A stretch of DNA of 64,000 bases from NCBI GenBank assembly GCA_028280415.1, contig JANQLV010000053.1, positions 25,885 through 89,884 of the forward strand, in the 5' to 3' direction. Of the stretch, positions 34,486 through 44,123 are shown in pieces; position 1 is the first letter of the stretch; each line of letters starts with the position of its first letter. The translations under genes and the position numbers were made by a program. This stretch comes from Saprospiraceae bacterium (lineage in GTDB: Bacteria; Bacteroidota; Bacteroidia; Chitinophagales; Saprospiraceae). Under the pieces are notes generated by a model. It saw only the letters and a list, made by a program, of their open reading frames with translations. It was not told the DNA's origin and made no database searches.

Positions 34486-35829
34486 ATGCTAAGCAATATA
34501 ATTGAATACAATAAAAAAGAACAACTTTTTAAAGAGGGCGAAAAAATCCTCCTAGCCGTCAGTGGCGGGGTAGATTCTGTTTGTTTATGCCATTTATTCG
34601 CAAAAGCTGACTGGCCCTTTGGAATTGCGCACTGTAATTTCAAATTGCGGGGTACCACTTCTGATGAAGATGCTTCTTTTGTAAAAGAATTAGCGAGAGC
34701 ATTCAAAGTTAATTGGCACAGCATCGAATTCGATACTGCTCAACATGCTGAATCGCAAAAAATGTCCATACAGATGGCGGCGCGAGATCTGCGTTATACC
34801 TGGCTGGAAGAAATAAGAGCAAAGCATGAATACCACTATATTGCAACTGCCCACCATTTGAATGATAGTATAGAAACGTTAATTTATAATTTGTCAAAAG
34901 GTTGCGGGATCAGAGGTTTACGCGGAATTCTACCGAAAAACGGGCGGATCATCCGGCCATTGCTTTTTGCAGAAAAAGCAAAAATCGAACGATTTGCAAA
35001 AGAACAAAACATAAGCTACCGGGAGGATGCTTCCAATGCCTCCGATAAATACCAGCGGAATTATATCCGCCACCATATCATTCCGGCTATGCAATCCTTA
35101 AATCCCGCATTTATTCAAAGCGGCCAAAAGACATTGCTCCATTTACGGGAAACGGAATTTTTATTTCATTCGGCCATCGAACATTTTCGGTCCATTGCCC
35201 TGAAAGAAGAAAAGGACTTAGTCTATATTAACCCGGAAAAACTGGCTCCGGAGGCAAAAAATACAATCCTGTACGAACTGCTCCGTCCAATGGGATTTCA
35301 CAGCGATCAGGTGTCAATGCTATTGAATCAAACGCACCAAAGTGGGGTGTATTTTAGTTCTGCTACACATACTTTGTTAGTTGATCGAGGTCGTTATATC
35401 CTAAAAAAATCGTCCCAAAATGTTGATGCTACTTTTTTGATCCATACCGATACCCGTTCAATCGATTTTGCAGATCACAAGATTTCCTTTGAAAAGATAG
35501 AGACTTCTAAGCTTCAATTTTCTCAAAACCCGTCGATTGCTATACTAGACTGGGCAAAGCTTCAATTTCCTTTGATTTTGCGCCCCTGGCGGGATGGTGA
35601 TCTTTTTCAGCCCTTTGGGATGCAGGGGAAGCATCAAAAACTGCAGCATTTTTTGACAAATCATAAACTAAGTTTATTCGATAAAGCTAAAATCTATGTT
35701 TTGGAAAGTAGTGATAAAATCTGTTGGGTGGTAGGTATGCGCATGGATGAGCGATTTAGAATAACGGAGCAAAGTGAAGCAGCATTGAGGGTTGAAATCA
35801 AGGAGGTTAGTGCTCCTGATAATACCTAA
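34486..35829 (+). CDS. tilS: tRNA(Ile)-lysidine synthase TilS
   Basis: Modifies C34 of tRNA-Ile(CAU) with lysine so that it reads AUA. The PP-loop ATPase motif SGGVDS (residues 26-31) follows the N-terminus directly; HCNFKLRG, AARDLRYTW and ATAHHLNDSIETL are typical TilS segments, and a C-terminal domain with LRPWRDGDLFQPFGMQGKHQKLQ is the tRNA-binding part. I start at ATG 34486 (MLSNIIEYNK); the upstream in-frame ATG at 34414 adds 24 residues with no family similarity. The gene is essential in most bacteria. Confidence 0.95.
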   Translation: MLSNIIEYNKKEQLFKEGEKILLAVSGGVDSVCLCHLFAKADWPFGIAHCNFKLRGTTSDEDASFVKELARAFKVNWHSIEFDTAQHAESQKMSIQMAARDLRYTWLEEIRAKHEYHYIATAHHLNDSIETLIYNLSKGCGIRGLRGILPKNGRIIRPLLFAEKAKIERFAKEQNISYREDASNASDKYQRNYIRHHIIPAMQSLNPAFIQSGQKTLLHLRETEFLFHSAIEHFRSIALKEEKDLVYINPEKLAPEAKNTILYELLRPMGFHSDQVSMLLNQTHQSGVYFSSATHTLLVDRGRYILKKSSQNVDATFLIHTDTRSIDFADHKISFEKIETSKLQFSQNPSIAILDWAKLQFPLILRPWRDGDLFQPFGMQGKHQKLQHFLTNHKLSLFDKAKIYVLESSDKICWVVGMRMDERFRITEQSEAALRVEIKEVSAPDNT

Positions 35830-35879
35830 GCAATCACGTCCCCGGAAAAATCAGAATTAATAAATACTAAGCCCGGAAT

Positions 35880-36110
35880 ATGAATAAAAAATTAATCTTT
35901 TCAATTTTCTTGATGAATTTTATGTTTGCTTGCGGGAAAGAAGACCAATGCTTGTCGTGTAATTATAACTTAAATGGTCAGATAGTAGAATTAACCGGCG
36001 ATAATCTCTGTGGAAGTGACTCTGCTTTAGATGCAGTAGAACAAGCATTTATTAATGATGCCATGGCTGCCGGTGCAAATGCCGAAGATATTACTTGCTC
36101 CAGGGAATAA
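35880..36110 (+). CDS. small cysteine-containing lipoprotein, hypothetical
   Basis: A 76-residue predicted lipoprotein: signal peptide with lipobox FAC (Cys18), then a short mature chain with four further cysteines (QCLSC, NLCGS, ITCSRE). I do not recognise the family. It is 50 bases downstream of tilS on the same strand and is followed by a strong hairpin, so the unit is complete. The regular signal and lipobox favour a real gene. Confidence 0.6.
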   Translation: MNKKLIFSIFLMNFMFACGKEDQCLSCNYNLNGQIVELTGDNLCGSDSALDAVEQAFINDAMAAGANAEDITCSRE

Positions 36111-36122
36111 GCAATCAAAAAA

Positions 36123-36154
36123 ATACCGGCTAAGAAGTTTTTCTTAGCCGGTAT
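36123..36154. terminator. strong bidirectional-looking terminator hairpin
   Basis: ATACCGGCTAAGAA, a GTTT loop and TTCTTAGCCGGTAT form a perfect 14-bp stem between the convergent lipoprotein and PorE-like genes; a T-run follows on the plus strand after AGCGCG and A-rich bases precede it for minus-strand use. Confidence 0.85.
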
Positions 36155-36179
36155 AGCGCGTTTTTGGCAGCGCTTTTAT

Positions 36180-38738
36180 TTATTCAACTTTTACTAATTC
36201 TCCATTTTTATTCTCCACTAAATAAGCTCCTTTAAATCCGGAACTAATGGCTTTTTTTCTGGCTTTTTCTGCTGTTTCTATAGTAGAAAAACCGGCGATA
36301 TACATAATTGTGAAATCACCATTTTTTTGTTGCTCAATGACCCCCAGATCACTTACTTTCGAAGCTTTGAAATATTTTGGATTTTTATAGGCGGCCAAAC
36401 GAACCAGATATTCATTTCCTCCATCTGTCGTTGAAACAGTGGTATCGTTCGTGGTTGGTTCTGCACTGCTATTTTCAGGTTCTTCTTCCTCTTCTGTAGT
36501 CTCTTCCGCCATAAAGTAAACTTCCAAACCTTCTGTATCGGCAAGAACTTCATTTACGACAAAAGCCTTTTCAAAACCTGCTTTGGCAATTGCCTGCCGG
36601 GCTTCATTTGCTTCTTCTTCGCTTTCAAAAATACCAATTCTAAGCTTTCTATACCCTTTTTCAGGACGGCTATAAAGATTTCCGTATTCATTGAATCTGG
36701 CATAATCCGCTGGTTTAATCTTTTGATCGAGCCCCATTGCCGCGATTTGTACGGCATAGCCTCTTTGTACTTCAGATTCATCCAAAACTGTCTCTTCGCC
36801 TGTTTCTACCTCTGCCGATTTAGTTTCCTCACTGCTATAAACCACTATATCTCTATCGGGATTCGATGGGGGGGTATTAGCCGCTGGCTGATTTTCTATA
36901 CTTTCGGATTCCGTTTTACTCGGCGAAGTATTTACGGCTACGGGATTAGCATTAATGCGTGTCGTAGATGGTACAAAACTGACTATCCCCAGCATCCCTT
37001 TATCGGTACCATCACCGGTAGTAATTCGCTGATGGGTATCTGTATAACCAACTTTGGAGTACCGGATCACATAAGTTTTATCAGGGCGTAAAGCCAGGCG
37101 ATATTCTCCACTGGCGTTGGAAGTTGTTTCCAGCTTACTACCATCCTCCTGATTAGTAGCTCTGACAAATACCTCTCCTACTGAAGTATTATCCGCAGCA
37201 TCAACAACTCTTCCCAAATATTTATCTGCTTCCCTGGTCAGGAATACTTCAATCGTTTGCAGCTTCTTCCGACCATCAGAGCTGATATTAAACTTACCGC
37301 TGGTATATCCGCTTTTTATTACGACTCCTTCACATTCGAGGCCCGGCAGAGCCTGGAAGCTGTATTCCCCCTTACTATCCGTAGAGAAAGAAGCTTCTCC
37401 ACAAGCCGAAAAATCAATAGTAGCATTCGGAACAGGAGAATTATCTCTGGCATTCTTAACCGTAATCACAATATTGTCAGAGAGTTGAGAAAACTGATAA
37501 ATATCCTCGTTACCTTTTCCTTGCAAACGAGTAGAGGTGAAGTATCCGATATTTTTTGAACTATTAAAAATCAAACCATAATCATCGCGGCTGGAATTGA
37601 TCGTATTTCCAAGATGAAAAATGCGGTCCCAGTTGCCATTATTATAATCTGCTTTAAATAAATCAAAGCCGCCTAGTCCCTGATGCCAGTCAGAGGCAAA
37701 ATACAAAAGTCCATTTTCAACAAAAGGTGTAATCTCGTTTCCGGGAGAGTTTACGACGGGCCCCAGGTTTTGCGGACTGGACCAACCTTTATCACTTTTA
37801 TTCGAGACATAGATATCATACCCTCCATAACCATCCGGACGATCTGATGCGAAATATATTTTCGTACCATCGTGATTCAGCGAAGCATAACCAGTGGAAT
37901 AACTGCTCCCATTAAATTCAAAAGCTTTGGGATCTCTCCAGTCTCCTTCACCGGTAACTTCTGCAAGATAGAGGCTTAACTCCATGCCACTGGTTGGAAT
38001 CTGGCGCGTCCCGTTTACAAAATTGTTCTTCGTAAATACGACCCATTTTCCATCTCCCGAATAAGCAACCGGCCCCTCGTTATAATTATTTTTATAATCA
38101 ACTCTCAAAAAAGAAGGCTGCCTCAAATAGCCATTATCATCGGTGGAGGTAATAAACAACTGATTTTTAGCCCGTCCGGTCCAGTTGGAATTCGCTTTAC
38201 CATCCTTTCTTTTCAGATCAGACCGCGCTGAGGAATACACCACTTTATCTTTATAAAAAGCAACTCCAAAATCTGCGGAAGACTTATTGAGGTATTCTCT
38301 TTTTACTCTGTAAAGAGCGGGAATTCCCTGTAGGGATTTTGCATAGTCACAGTTTTCAGCAAAATGCGCTCCAACATAAGGATTGGTTTCAGCATACTTC
38401 GTAAACCATTCTTTAGCTTCATCGTATATTGCTTTATTCATCAAGGCCCGGCCGTAACTGTAATAGGCAGCCGGATCAACTTTAGGGCTGGTTACTGCTT
38501 TTTCGTACCAGCCAAGGGCCTGATCAATCTGATTGAGGTGCCGAAAACACTCCGCTATTTTAAATAATGCTTCTGCATTATCAGGATCGTTTTTGAGAAT
38601 AGCGCGATAGGATTTGATGGCTAAATTATAAGCGTGCAGTTCAAATTCTTTATTAGCCTTCTTGATATTTTGTGCGGAAAGCGAAATCGAAAAACTTACC
38701 ATTATCGCCGAAAGTATGCAAATTATAATGTGTTTCAT
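36180..38738 (-). CDS. PorE-like TPR/PD40/CRD envelope protein ending in two SPOR domains
   Basis: A secreted envelope protein of about 852 residues. From the N-terminus: signal peptide (MKHIIICILSAIMVSFSISLSAQ), TPR repeats (about 25-130), a WD40-like PD40 beta-propeller (GYASLNHDGTKIYFASDRPDGYGGYDIYVS; ENGLLYFASDWHQGLGGFDLF), two carboxypeptidase-regulatory-like domains, a low-complexity linker, and two SPOR-like repeats (GYAVQIAAMGLDQ; EYLVRLAAYKNP). This is the layout of the T9SS protein PorE except that the peptidoglycan-binding OmpA domain is replaced by SPOR domains, which bind denuded glycan strands in other proteins. ATG 38738 is chosen over 38771 because it begins the signal peptide. 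A T9SS or division-site anchoring role is an inference. Confidence 0.82.
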   Translation of the reverse strand: MKHIIICILSAIMVSFSISLSAQNIKKANKEFELHAYNLAIKSYRAILKNDPDNAEALFKIAECFRHLNQIDQALGWYEKAVTSPKVDPAAYYSYGRALMNKAIYDEAKEWFTKYAETNPYVGAHFAENCDYAKSLQGIPALYRVKREYLNKSSADFGVAFYKDKVVYSSARSDLKRKDGKANSNWTGRAKNQLFITSTDDNGYLRQPSFLRVDYKNNYNEGPVAYSGDGKWVVFTKNNFVNGTRQIPTSGMELSLYLAEVTGEGDWRDPKAFEFNGSSYSTGYASLNHDGTKIYFASDRPDGYGGYDIYVSNKSDKGWSSPQNLGPVVNSPGNEITPFVENGLLYFASDWHQGLGGFDLFKADYNNGNWDRIFHLGNTINSSRDDYGLIFNSSKNIGYFTSTRLQGKGNEDIYQFSQLSDNIVITVKNARDNSPVPNATIDFSACGEASFSTDSKGEYSFQALPGLECEGVVIKSGYTSGKFNISSDGRKKLQTIEVFLTREADKYLGRVVDAADNTSVGEVFVRATNQEDGSKLETTSNASGEYRLALRPDKTYVIRYSKVGYTDTHQRITTGDGTDKGMLGIVSFVPSTTRINANPVAVNTSPSKTESESIENQPAANTPPSNPDRDIVVYSSEETKSAEVETGEETVLDESEVQRGYAVQIAAMGLDQKIKPADYARFNEYGNLYSRPEKGYRKLRIGIFESEEEANEARQAIAKAGFEKAFVVNEVLADTEGLEVYFMAEETTEEEEEPENSSAEPTTNDTTVSTTDGGNEYLVRLAAYKNPKYFKASKVSDLGVIEQQKNGDFTIMYIAGFSTIETAEKARKKAISSGFKGAYLVENKNGELVKVE

Positions 38739-39135
38739 GTGGCGTTTCTGATTTGTGAACAGTTTTCTCATGTTTAAATACGTCTCAAAATTACGTCAAA
38801 AGATGTAAATTTTCCTGATAAACGCTTTTAATAAGCCTTTAAAGTACACTTTTGTTGTTTATTTTAACAAAAAGCTTACTCAAAACATTAGCTTTTTTAG
38901 TAATTGAAGGTTTTAAGGCCCATTTTTCTACATTTATTGAAAAACATTTACATCTAAAACGTTCATAATCAAGCCTTATTAATCTCAAAAAACTGAAAAT
39001 TATTGTCTGGACTTGCCTGATCATGTCCTTCTTTTGATCTAAAAACCGGCATTCGGATACTTTAAAACCATTTATTTAAGAAAAGTTTAACAGCTCCCGG
39101 CCACAAAAGCACTTTAAAATGCCTGTAAAAGCCAT
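38739..39135. other. intergenic region between the PorE-like gene and the SAM riboswitch
   Basis: About 400 AT-rich bases between divergent units. Apart from the promoter element at its right end I see no gene or repeat. Confidence 0.5.
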
Positions 39136-39143
39136 TACATTTG
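39136..39143 (+). promoter_or_regulatory. -7 promoter element TACATTTG for the riboswitch transcript
   Basis: An exact TAnnTTTG match about 28 bases upstream of the first riboswitch helix, the expected place for the transcript start. Confidence 0.55.
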
Positions 39144-39170
39144 TGCCAGTTCTTTATTTTTTGATTTTTT

Positions 39171-39271
39171 CTTATCAAGAAAGGTCGAGGGAATAGGCCC
39201 GTTGACACCTTAGCAACCTCTCCCATTGGGAAAAGGTGCTAATTCCTAGCTCTTAAATGAGTGCAGATAAG
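39171..39271 (+). ncRNA. SAM-I (S-box) riboswitch
   Basis: The conserved S-box core is readable: CTTATC at the 5' end pairs with GATAAG at 39266-39271 (helix P1); AGAAAGG-CGAGGGAA and the GGCCC-GTTGACACC stretch with TTAGCAACC, then AAGGTGCTAATTCCTA, are the k-turn, P3 and pseudoknot-bearing segments of the class. Binding of S-adenosylmethionine would lower expression of the downstream trans-sulfuration enzyme, as in other Bacteroidota methionine genes. The expression platform lies in the 68 bases before the ATG; I could not decide between termination and start-site blocking. Confidence 0.93.
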
Positions 39272-39339
39272 TGAGTAGAGATCATCTAGCTCTCCCAACA
39301 TCTTTTTTGGTAAACATTTTTTCACTTAAACCAAGAAAG

Positions 39340-40518
39340 ATGCAAGATTCCACTAAAATTTTACACAACATTCCAGTTGATGAACTGACCGGTGCTATTT
39401 CCGTACCTATCTATCAAACCGCTACTTATGTGCAGGAGGCACCGGGCGTCAACAAAGGCTTTGATTATTCCAGAACCAATAATCCAACCCGAAAGGTATT
39501 GGAAGAACTTATCGCCAAATTGGAGAACGGAAAAACCGGTGTGGCTTTCGGAAGCGGGATTGCGGCTATTGATGCGGTATTAAGACTGCTAAAACCCGGG
39601 GATGAAATCCTTGCCATTGATGATATTTACGGAGGTGCTTTTCGTTTATTTACACAGATTTATAAAAAGTATGGCATCAAGGTCAATTATATAGATACGA
39701 GCAATGTTGAGCATGTAGTCAATGCCATTTCTTCCAATACAAAATTTATTTGGCTGGAAACCCCCAGTAATCCCACTTTAAAGGTTTCGGATATTCAAAA
39801 GATTGCACAAATCGCCAAACACTATAACAGTCTTGTCGTTGTGGATAATACTTTTGCCTCTCCTGTCATTCAACGGCCATTGGATTTGGGCGCAGATATT
39901 ATCATCCACAGTGCTACTAAATACCTGGCAGGACATTCTGATGTCATTGCGGGGCTCGTCGTTACCAGGGAAGAAGAATTAGGTGCAAAAATTAAATTCC
40001 TGCAAAACGCTACTGGCGCAGTACCTGGTCCTTTCGACTGCTGGCTGAGTATAAGGGGAATTCAGACATTGGAACTCAGACTTGAAAGGCAATGCAAGAA
40101 CGCCGCCTTAATTACAGATTTTCTGACTTCTTCAAAATATATTGATAAAGTATATTATCCCGGTTTATCCAGTCATAAGAATCACCATATTGCTGCACAA
40201 CAACAAAAATTATTTGGTGCAATGGTTTCGTTTTCATTAAAAGATGATAATGCTTTTTCAGCGATTAAACTGGCGCAGTCTACAACATTCTTTAAACTGG
40301 CAGAAAGCCTTGGAGGCGTTAAAAGTCTAATTTGCCACCCTTTCAGTATGACGCATAAAACTATCCCCGCCGAGATTAAAAGAACGACAGGAATTCAGGA
40401 TAGCTTAATCCGGTTGTCCTGTGGGATTGAAAGTGCAGAAGATTTGGTTAAAGACCTGGAGCAAGCACTGGAAAGTATCCATCAAAAGAAATATGCTGTT
40501 TCTTTCGCAGATGTCTAG
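39340..40518 (+). CDS. trans-sulfuration PLP enzyme, cystathionine gamma-synthase-like
   Basis: A PLP-dependent Cys/Met-metabolism enzyme of 392 residues. The PLP lysine sits in SATKYLAGHSD; other family motifs are YQTATYVQ, DYSRTNNPTR, FGSGIAAIDAVLRLL, DDIYGGAFRL, ETPSNPTL, VVDNTFASP and RLSCGIE. The start is ATG 39340 (MQDSTKILHN); the GTG at 39271 lies inside the riboswitch helix and cannot be used. Control by a SAM riboswitch points to methionine synthesis, so cystathionine gamma-synthase is preferred over cystathionine gamma-lyase or O-acetylhomoserine sulfhydrylase, which share these motifs. Confidence 0.9.
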   Translation: MQDSTKILHNIPVDELTGAISVPIYQTATYVQEAPGVNKGFDYSRTNNPTRKVLEELIAKLENGKTGVAFGSGIAAIDAVLRLLKPGDEILAIDDIYGGAFRLFTQIYKKYGIKVNYIDTSNVEHVVNAISSNTKFIWLETPSNPTLKVSDIQKIAQIAKHYNSLVVVDNTFASPVIQRPLDLGADIIIHSATKYLAGHSDVIAGLVVTREEELGAKIKFLQNATGAVPGPFDCWLSIRGIQTLELRLERQCKNAALITDFLTSSKYIDKVYYPGLSSHKNHHIAAQQQKLFGAMVSFSLKDDNAFSAIKLAQSTTFFKLAESLGGVKSLICHPFSMTHKTIPAEIKRTTGIQDSLIRLSCGIESAEDLVKDLEQALESIHQKKYAVSFADV

Positions 40519-40528
40519 AAGCAAAAAT

Positions 40529-40567
40529 AAGAGTCATCCGGATTTCTTTAGGGAGATTCGGAATGAC
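40529..40567 (+). terminator. imperfect hairpin after the trans-sulfuration gene
   Basis: GAGTCATCCGGAT and ATTCGGAATGACTC pair around a 12-base loop, 10 bases after the stop. No strong T-run follows, so this may be a processed or weak terminator. Confidence 0.4.
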
Positions 40568-40943
40568 TCGCATTAATTAAAACTTTTCGAAAACTTACTT
40601 CAAATCCAAAGAGTCATTCTCATGTACACAACCTAAAATGGGCCTTGTTTTGATCCTTTAGCACTTATAATCAATTTTAATCTCCATTTTTAAACCTCTT
40701 TCAAAGTTACAATGGAGTTTCTTCTTATTGACTATCCATTCATAAATATGTTTTGATCATCTCCTTTTTGAAACAGCAGGGAGAATCCGTCGTAGAGCTT
40801 ACAGATTTATGTTTGTCTTATGTCAACCAATAAGCAGAATTTCAATTTATAAAGCGGAGTTAGCTGACATTATTTAATATTGGCTTATTCTTGGTGAATA
40901 AATTGGTATTCCACTTCTTAAATCGTGACTAATTAATTTTCAA

Positions 40944-40951
40944 TATATTTG
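40944..40951 (+). promoter_or_regulatory. -7 promoter element TATATTTG for the subtilase gene
   Basis: An exact TAnnTTTG match 36 bases upstream of the subtilase ATG. Confidence 0.5.
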
Positions 40952-40986
40952 TATATCGTACAATTCTACAGAAAAACTATCTCTAG

Positions 40987-43953
40987 ATGAAAAAACAACT
41001 CAACTACTTTCTTAGTGTTGTGATACTAAGCTTATTCTCTTTCCATGCTTACGGACAACAACTTAATCATGTACTGGGAGATATTCTCGTGCAACCTGTA
41101 AAAGGAGCAGATGTTGATCAAATCCTCTTAGATTTAAAAGATTACAGAAACATTCCCAGTAAAATTGAAAATACAGGACTGGTTTCTAAAAGACTAAACA
41201 TATGGAGATTGCATTTTGACTATAATGCAATTCACGAGATTAATTTTTTGGAATATGTAAAAAGGCATCCAAAAGTTAATGTTGCTCAGTTCAATCATTT
41301 GATTACTATGCGTGAAACCACTCCTGATGATCCTTTATTTAGCGATCAGTGGCAATTTATAAATGATGGTTCGAATGGTGGAACAGTTGATGGTGATATT
41401 GATGCAGATCAGGCCTGGGATATTACCACAGGAGGGGTAACCACACTGGGAGATACGATTGTTGTTGCCGTTTTGGATGATGGTATAGACTTAAATCACG
41501 ATGATTTTGAAGATAATCTTTGGATCAATTATGCAGAAATCCCAAACAATAATATTGATGATGACAATAATGGTTATGTAGATGATTATCGCGGCTGGAA
41601 CATTTCCAGCGATAGTGATAATATAGCCGGTGGAGGACACGGGACACCTGTTGCAGGTATTATTGGAGCAAAAGGTAATAATGGCATTGGAGTTACGGGA
41701 GTTAACTGGAATGTCAAGGTGATGGTTATAAAAAATGATTTCAATACCAATGAAGCACAGGTTCTGGAAGCATACTCTTATGCGTTAGATGCCCGAATCC
41801 GTTATAATGAAACGAATGGCGCAGAAGGTTCCTTTGTCGTTTCCACGAATGCATCATGGGGAATAGACGGTGGTGATCCAGCGGATGCTCCGCTCTGGTG
41901 TGCGTTTTACGATACCCTTGGTGTTGCGGGAATTGTTAGTTGTGGTGCGACTATCAATGGCAATCAAAACGTAGATACTTTTGGTGATCTGCCAACAGCC
42001 TGCCCAAGTGATTTTCTCATTTCCGTCACCAATGTTGACCGTACGGATAATAAAGTTACTCAGGCCGGATACGGAGCAATGACTATTGATCTTGGTGCGC
42101 ATGGTGCAGATGCTTTCACGACTTCACAGGGGAATAATTATGGAGGCTTTGGCGGTACTTCCGGTGCTACTCCGCATGTGGCCGGGGCACTGGCCCTTTT
42201 GTACGCAGCCCCCTGCGAAAACCTGGCTACTTTGGCCAAGACCGATCCGGCAGCAGCAGCCCTTTTGGCTAAACAATACATTTTAGAAGGTACAGATCCC
42301 AATGCCAGCTTACAGGGCATTACGACAACCGGCGGAAGACTAAATATTTTCAATAGCCTGCAAATGCTAATGAATAACTGCAGCCCTTGTCCTCCGGCAT
42401 TCTCTTTTAATGTAGAAAATGTTTTAGATGTGAGTGCCTCTCTGATTTGGACACCGGGGATTAATTCCAATACTTCTGCTCTAAGATGGCGGGAAGTAGG
42501 TGCTTCGGAATGGAACACAATAAGCGAAGCAACTAGTCCATATATGCTTAATAATTTGACAGCTTGTACAGATTATGAGTTTCAGGTCGATGCTATTTGC
42601 GATGGTGAGACCAGCGGGTATTCTCAAAGTTTTGTTTTCAAAACAGATGGCTGTTGTGAGCCTCCAACTAATGTAAATGTCAGCTCTGTTGATTTGAATA
42701 CGGCTATTGTTAGTTGGGATGCTATCCTGGCTGCTCAATCTTATAACTTATTGATTTCCTCTGCTTCATCTACTCAAGTCATATCGAACATTATTAATAC
42801 CAGTTTTGGTCTTAGCGGACTAGAGCCTTGTACCGATTATATGGTATCTGTACAAACGGTTTGTGAAAACGAAATAACCGAATTTGGAACGCCTGTTTCT
42901 TTTACAACCTTTGGTTGTGGCGCATGCCTCGATTTGGAATACTGTGCAGCCATAGGTGAATCAACCGACGATGAATGGATTCAGTCAATAGAAGTAGCTG
43001 ATTTGATCAACAATTCCGGAAATGACTCCGGCTATGGAAATTATTCCGGGCTTTCTGCAAATGTAATGACTTATAACAGCTATAATATCACCCTGACCCA
43101 GGGTTACTCCGGAAATGCCTTTGACGAATATTTTAGAATCTGGATCGATTATAATCACGACGGAGATTTTGCGGACGCGGATGAATTAGCTTTCGATCCG
43201 GGAAGTCCGTCTAATCAACCTGTAACTGGTACAATTACTATACCCGGAGATGCCACATTGGGACTCACCCGAATGCGCATTGCCATGCGTTGGGAAGGAG
43301 TATTCGGAAACTCCGTTCCTGAAAATTGTGAAGATTTTGGTTTTGGAGAAGTTGAGGACTATTGTATTAATATCAGTATGGGCGCGCCTGTAGAATGTGA
43401 TATGGCTATGAATCTGGATACCAGTGATGTCAGCGAAACAACCGCTATATTATACTGGGAAGATCCCACCGATGATCACCTGACTCATAACCTAAGGATC
43501 AAAGAGATATCAGAATCTGATTGGACCGTTTTTGAAGATGTAGAATCTCCTTATACCGCTAGCAGTTTGACAAAATGTACGGATTACGAATTCCAGATCG
43601 AGGCCGTTTGTCTGGATGGTATGAATACAAGTGGCTATACAGAAAGCTTTGAATTTGAGACTCAATGTATCATTACCAGTTCGGAGGATCTTTTAGCGGA
43701 GAGTGAATATCAGATTTTTCCAAATCCGTTTAGCACTTCGATCCGTATTGATTTGAAATTATCCGAAGCCGGTGAAACTCAAATTCAAATCATCGATATA
43801 CAAGGACGGGTATTAAATGAAAGATTATTAAACGGCACAATCGGCACACAAACGATTAGTATAGACAATCTTGATCAAATGGTCAAAGGCATCTACTTTG
43901 TCCGTATTCTTAGTCCCGATGGTTTGGCTCAGAAAAAAATTGTAAAGCTCTAG
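40987..43953 (+). CDS. secreted S8 (subtilisin-family) peptidase with FN3 and GEVED domains and T9SS type A sorting domain
   Basis: An exported serine protease of 988 residues. A signal peptide (to about AYGQ, residue 24) and a propeptide-like region precede the S8 domain with the triad Asp164 (VAVLDDGID), His218 (GGHGTPVAG) and Ser392 (GGTSGATPHVAG). Then come two fibronectin type III domains (each starting CxPP, with ACTDYEFQVDAICDG), a GEVED domain (YFRIWIDYNHDGDF ... FGFGEVEDYCINI), a third FN3 domain and a C-terminal type A sorting domain (IFPNPFSTSIRIDL ... KGIYFVRILSPDG ... KKIVKL), which directs export through T9SS. It is monocistronic, with its own promoter and a strong terminator, next to a Kazal-type inhibitor gene. 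Confidence 0.95.
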   Translation: MKKQLNYFLSVVILSLFSFHAYGQQLNHVLGDILVQPVKGADVDQILLDLKDYRNIPSKIENTGLVSKRLNIWRLHFDYNAIHEINFLEYVKRHPKVNVAQFNHLITMRETTPDDPLFSDQWQFINDGSNGGTVDGDIDADQAWDITTGGVTTLGDTIVVAVLDDGIDLNHDDFEDNLWINYAEIPNNNIDDDNNGYVDDYRGWNISSDSDNIAGGGHGTPVAGIIGAKGNNGIGVTGVNWNVKVMVIKNDFNTNEAQVLEAYSYALDARIRYNETNGAEGSFVVSTNASWGIDGGDPADAPLWCAFYDTLGVAGIVSCGATINGNQNVDTFGDLPTACPSDFLISVTNVDRTDNKVTQAGYGAMTIDLGAHGADAFTTSQGNNYGGFGGTSGATPHVAGALALLYAAPCENLATLAKTDPAAAALLAKQYILEGTDPNASLQGITTTGGRLNIFNSLQMLMNNCSPCPPAFSFNVENVLDVSASLIWTPGINSNTSALRWREVGASEWNTISEATSPYMLNNLTACTDYEFQVDAICDGETSGYSQSFVFKTDGCCEPPTNVNVSSVDLNTAIVSWDAILAAQSYNLLISSASSTQVISNIINTSFGLSGLEPCTDYMVSVQTVCENEITEFGTPVSFTTFGCGACLDLEYCAAIGESTDDEWIQSIEVADLINNSGNDSGYGNYSGLSANVMTYNSYNITLTQGYSGNAFDEYFRIWIDYNHDGDFADADELAFDPGSPSNQPVTGTITIPGDATLGLTRMRIAMRWEGVFGNSVPENCEDFGFGEVEDYCINISMGAPVECDMAMNLDTSDVSETTAILYWEDPTDDHLTHNLRIKEISESDWTVFEDVESPYTASSLTKCTDYEFQIEAVCLDGMNTSGYTESFEFETQCIITSSEDLLAESEYQIFPNPFSTSIRIDLKLSEAGETQIQIIDIQGRVLNERLLNGTIGTQTISIDNLDQMVKGIYFVRILSPDGLAQKKIVKL

Positions 43954-43980
43954 TCTGCAATTAATGGCTTAATAATAAGG

Positions 43981-44024
43981 AAGGCATTAGGTATTTTTCA
44001 ATTGAGAATACTTAATGCCTTTTT
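43981..44024 (+). terminator. rho-independent terminator after the subtilase
   Basis: AAGGCATTA and TAATGCCTT, with inner GTATT / AATAC pairing, form a long stem followed by TTTTT, 27 bases after the stop. Confidence 0.85.
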
Positions 44025-44123
44025 CAGTCAAAAACACTTTTTAACCCCACATATAATTCTTCAATATTTTATCGCTGGAGTATAATTTACTATTTTGCGA
44101 TTATTCTTTTTAAAAACGAAACA

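Larger units (their letters stand above)
40519..40986. other. 468-base intergenic region upstream of the subtilase
   Basis: Holds the hairpin at 40529-40567 and a promoter box at 40944. The stretch between about 40570 and 40940 shows no coding pattern or RNA that I recognise. Confidence 0.55.

Noticed and set aside
39271..39339. N-terminal extension of the trans-sulfuration enzyme starting at GTG 39271
   Set aside because: This codon pairs in helix P1 of the SAM riboswitch and the encoded residues have no family similarity.
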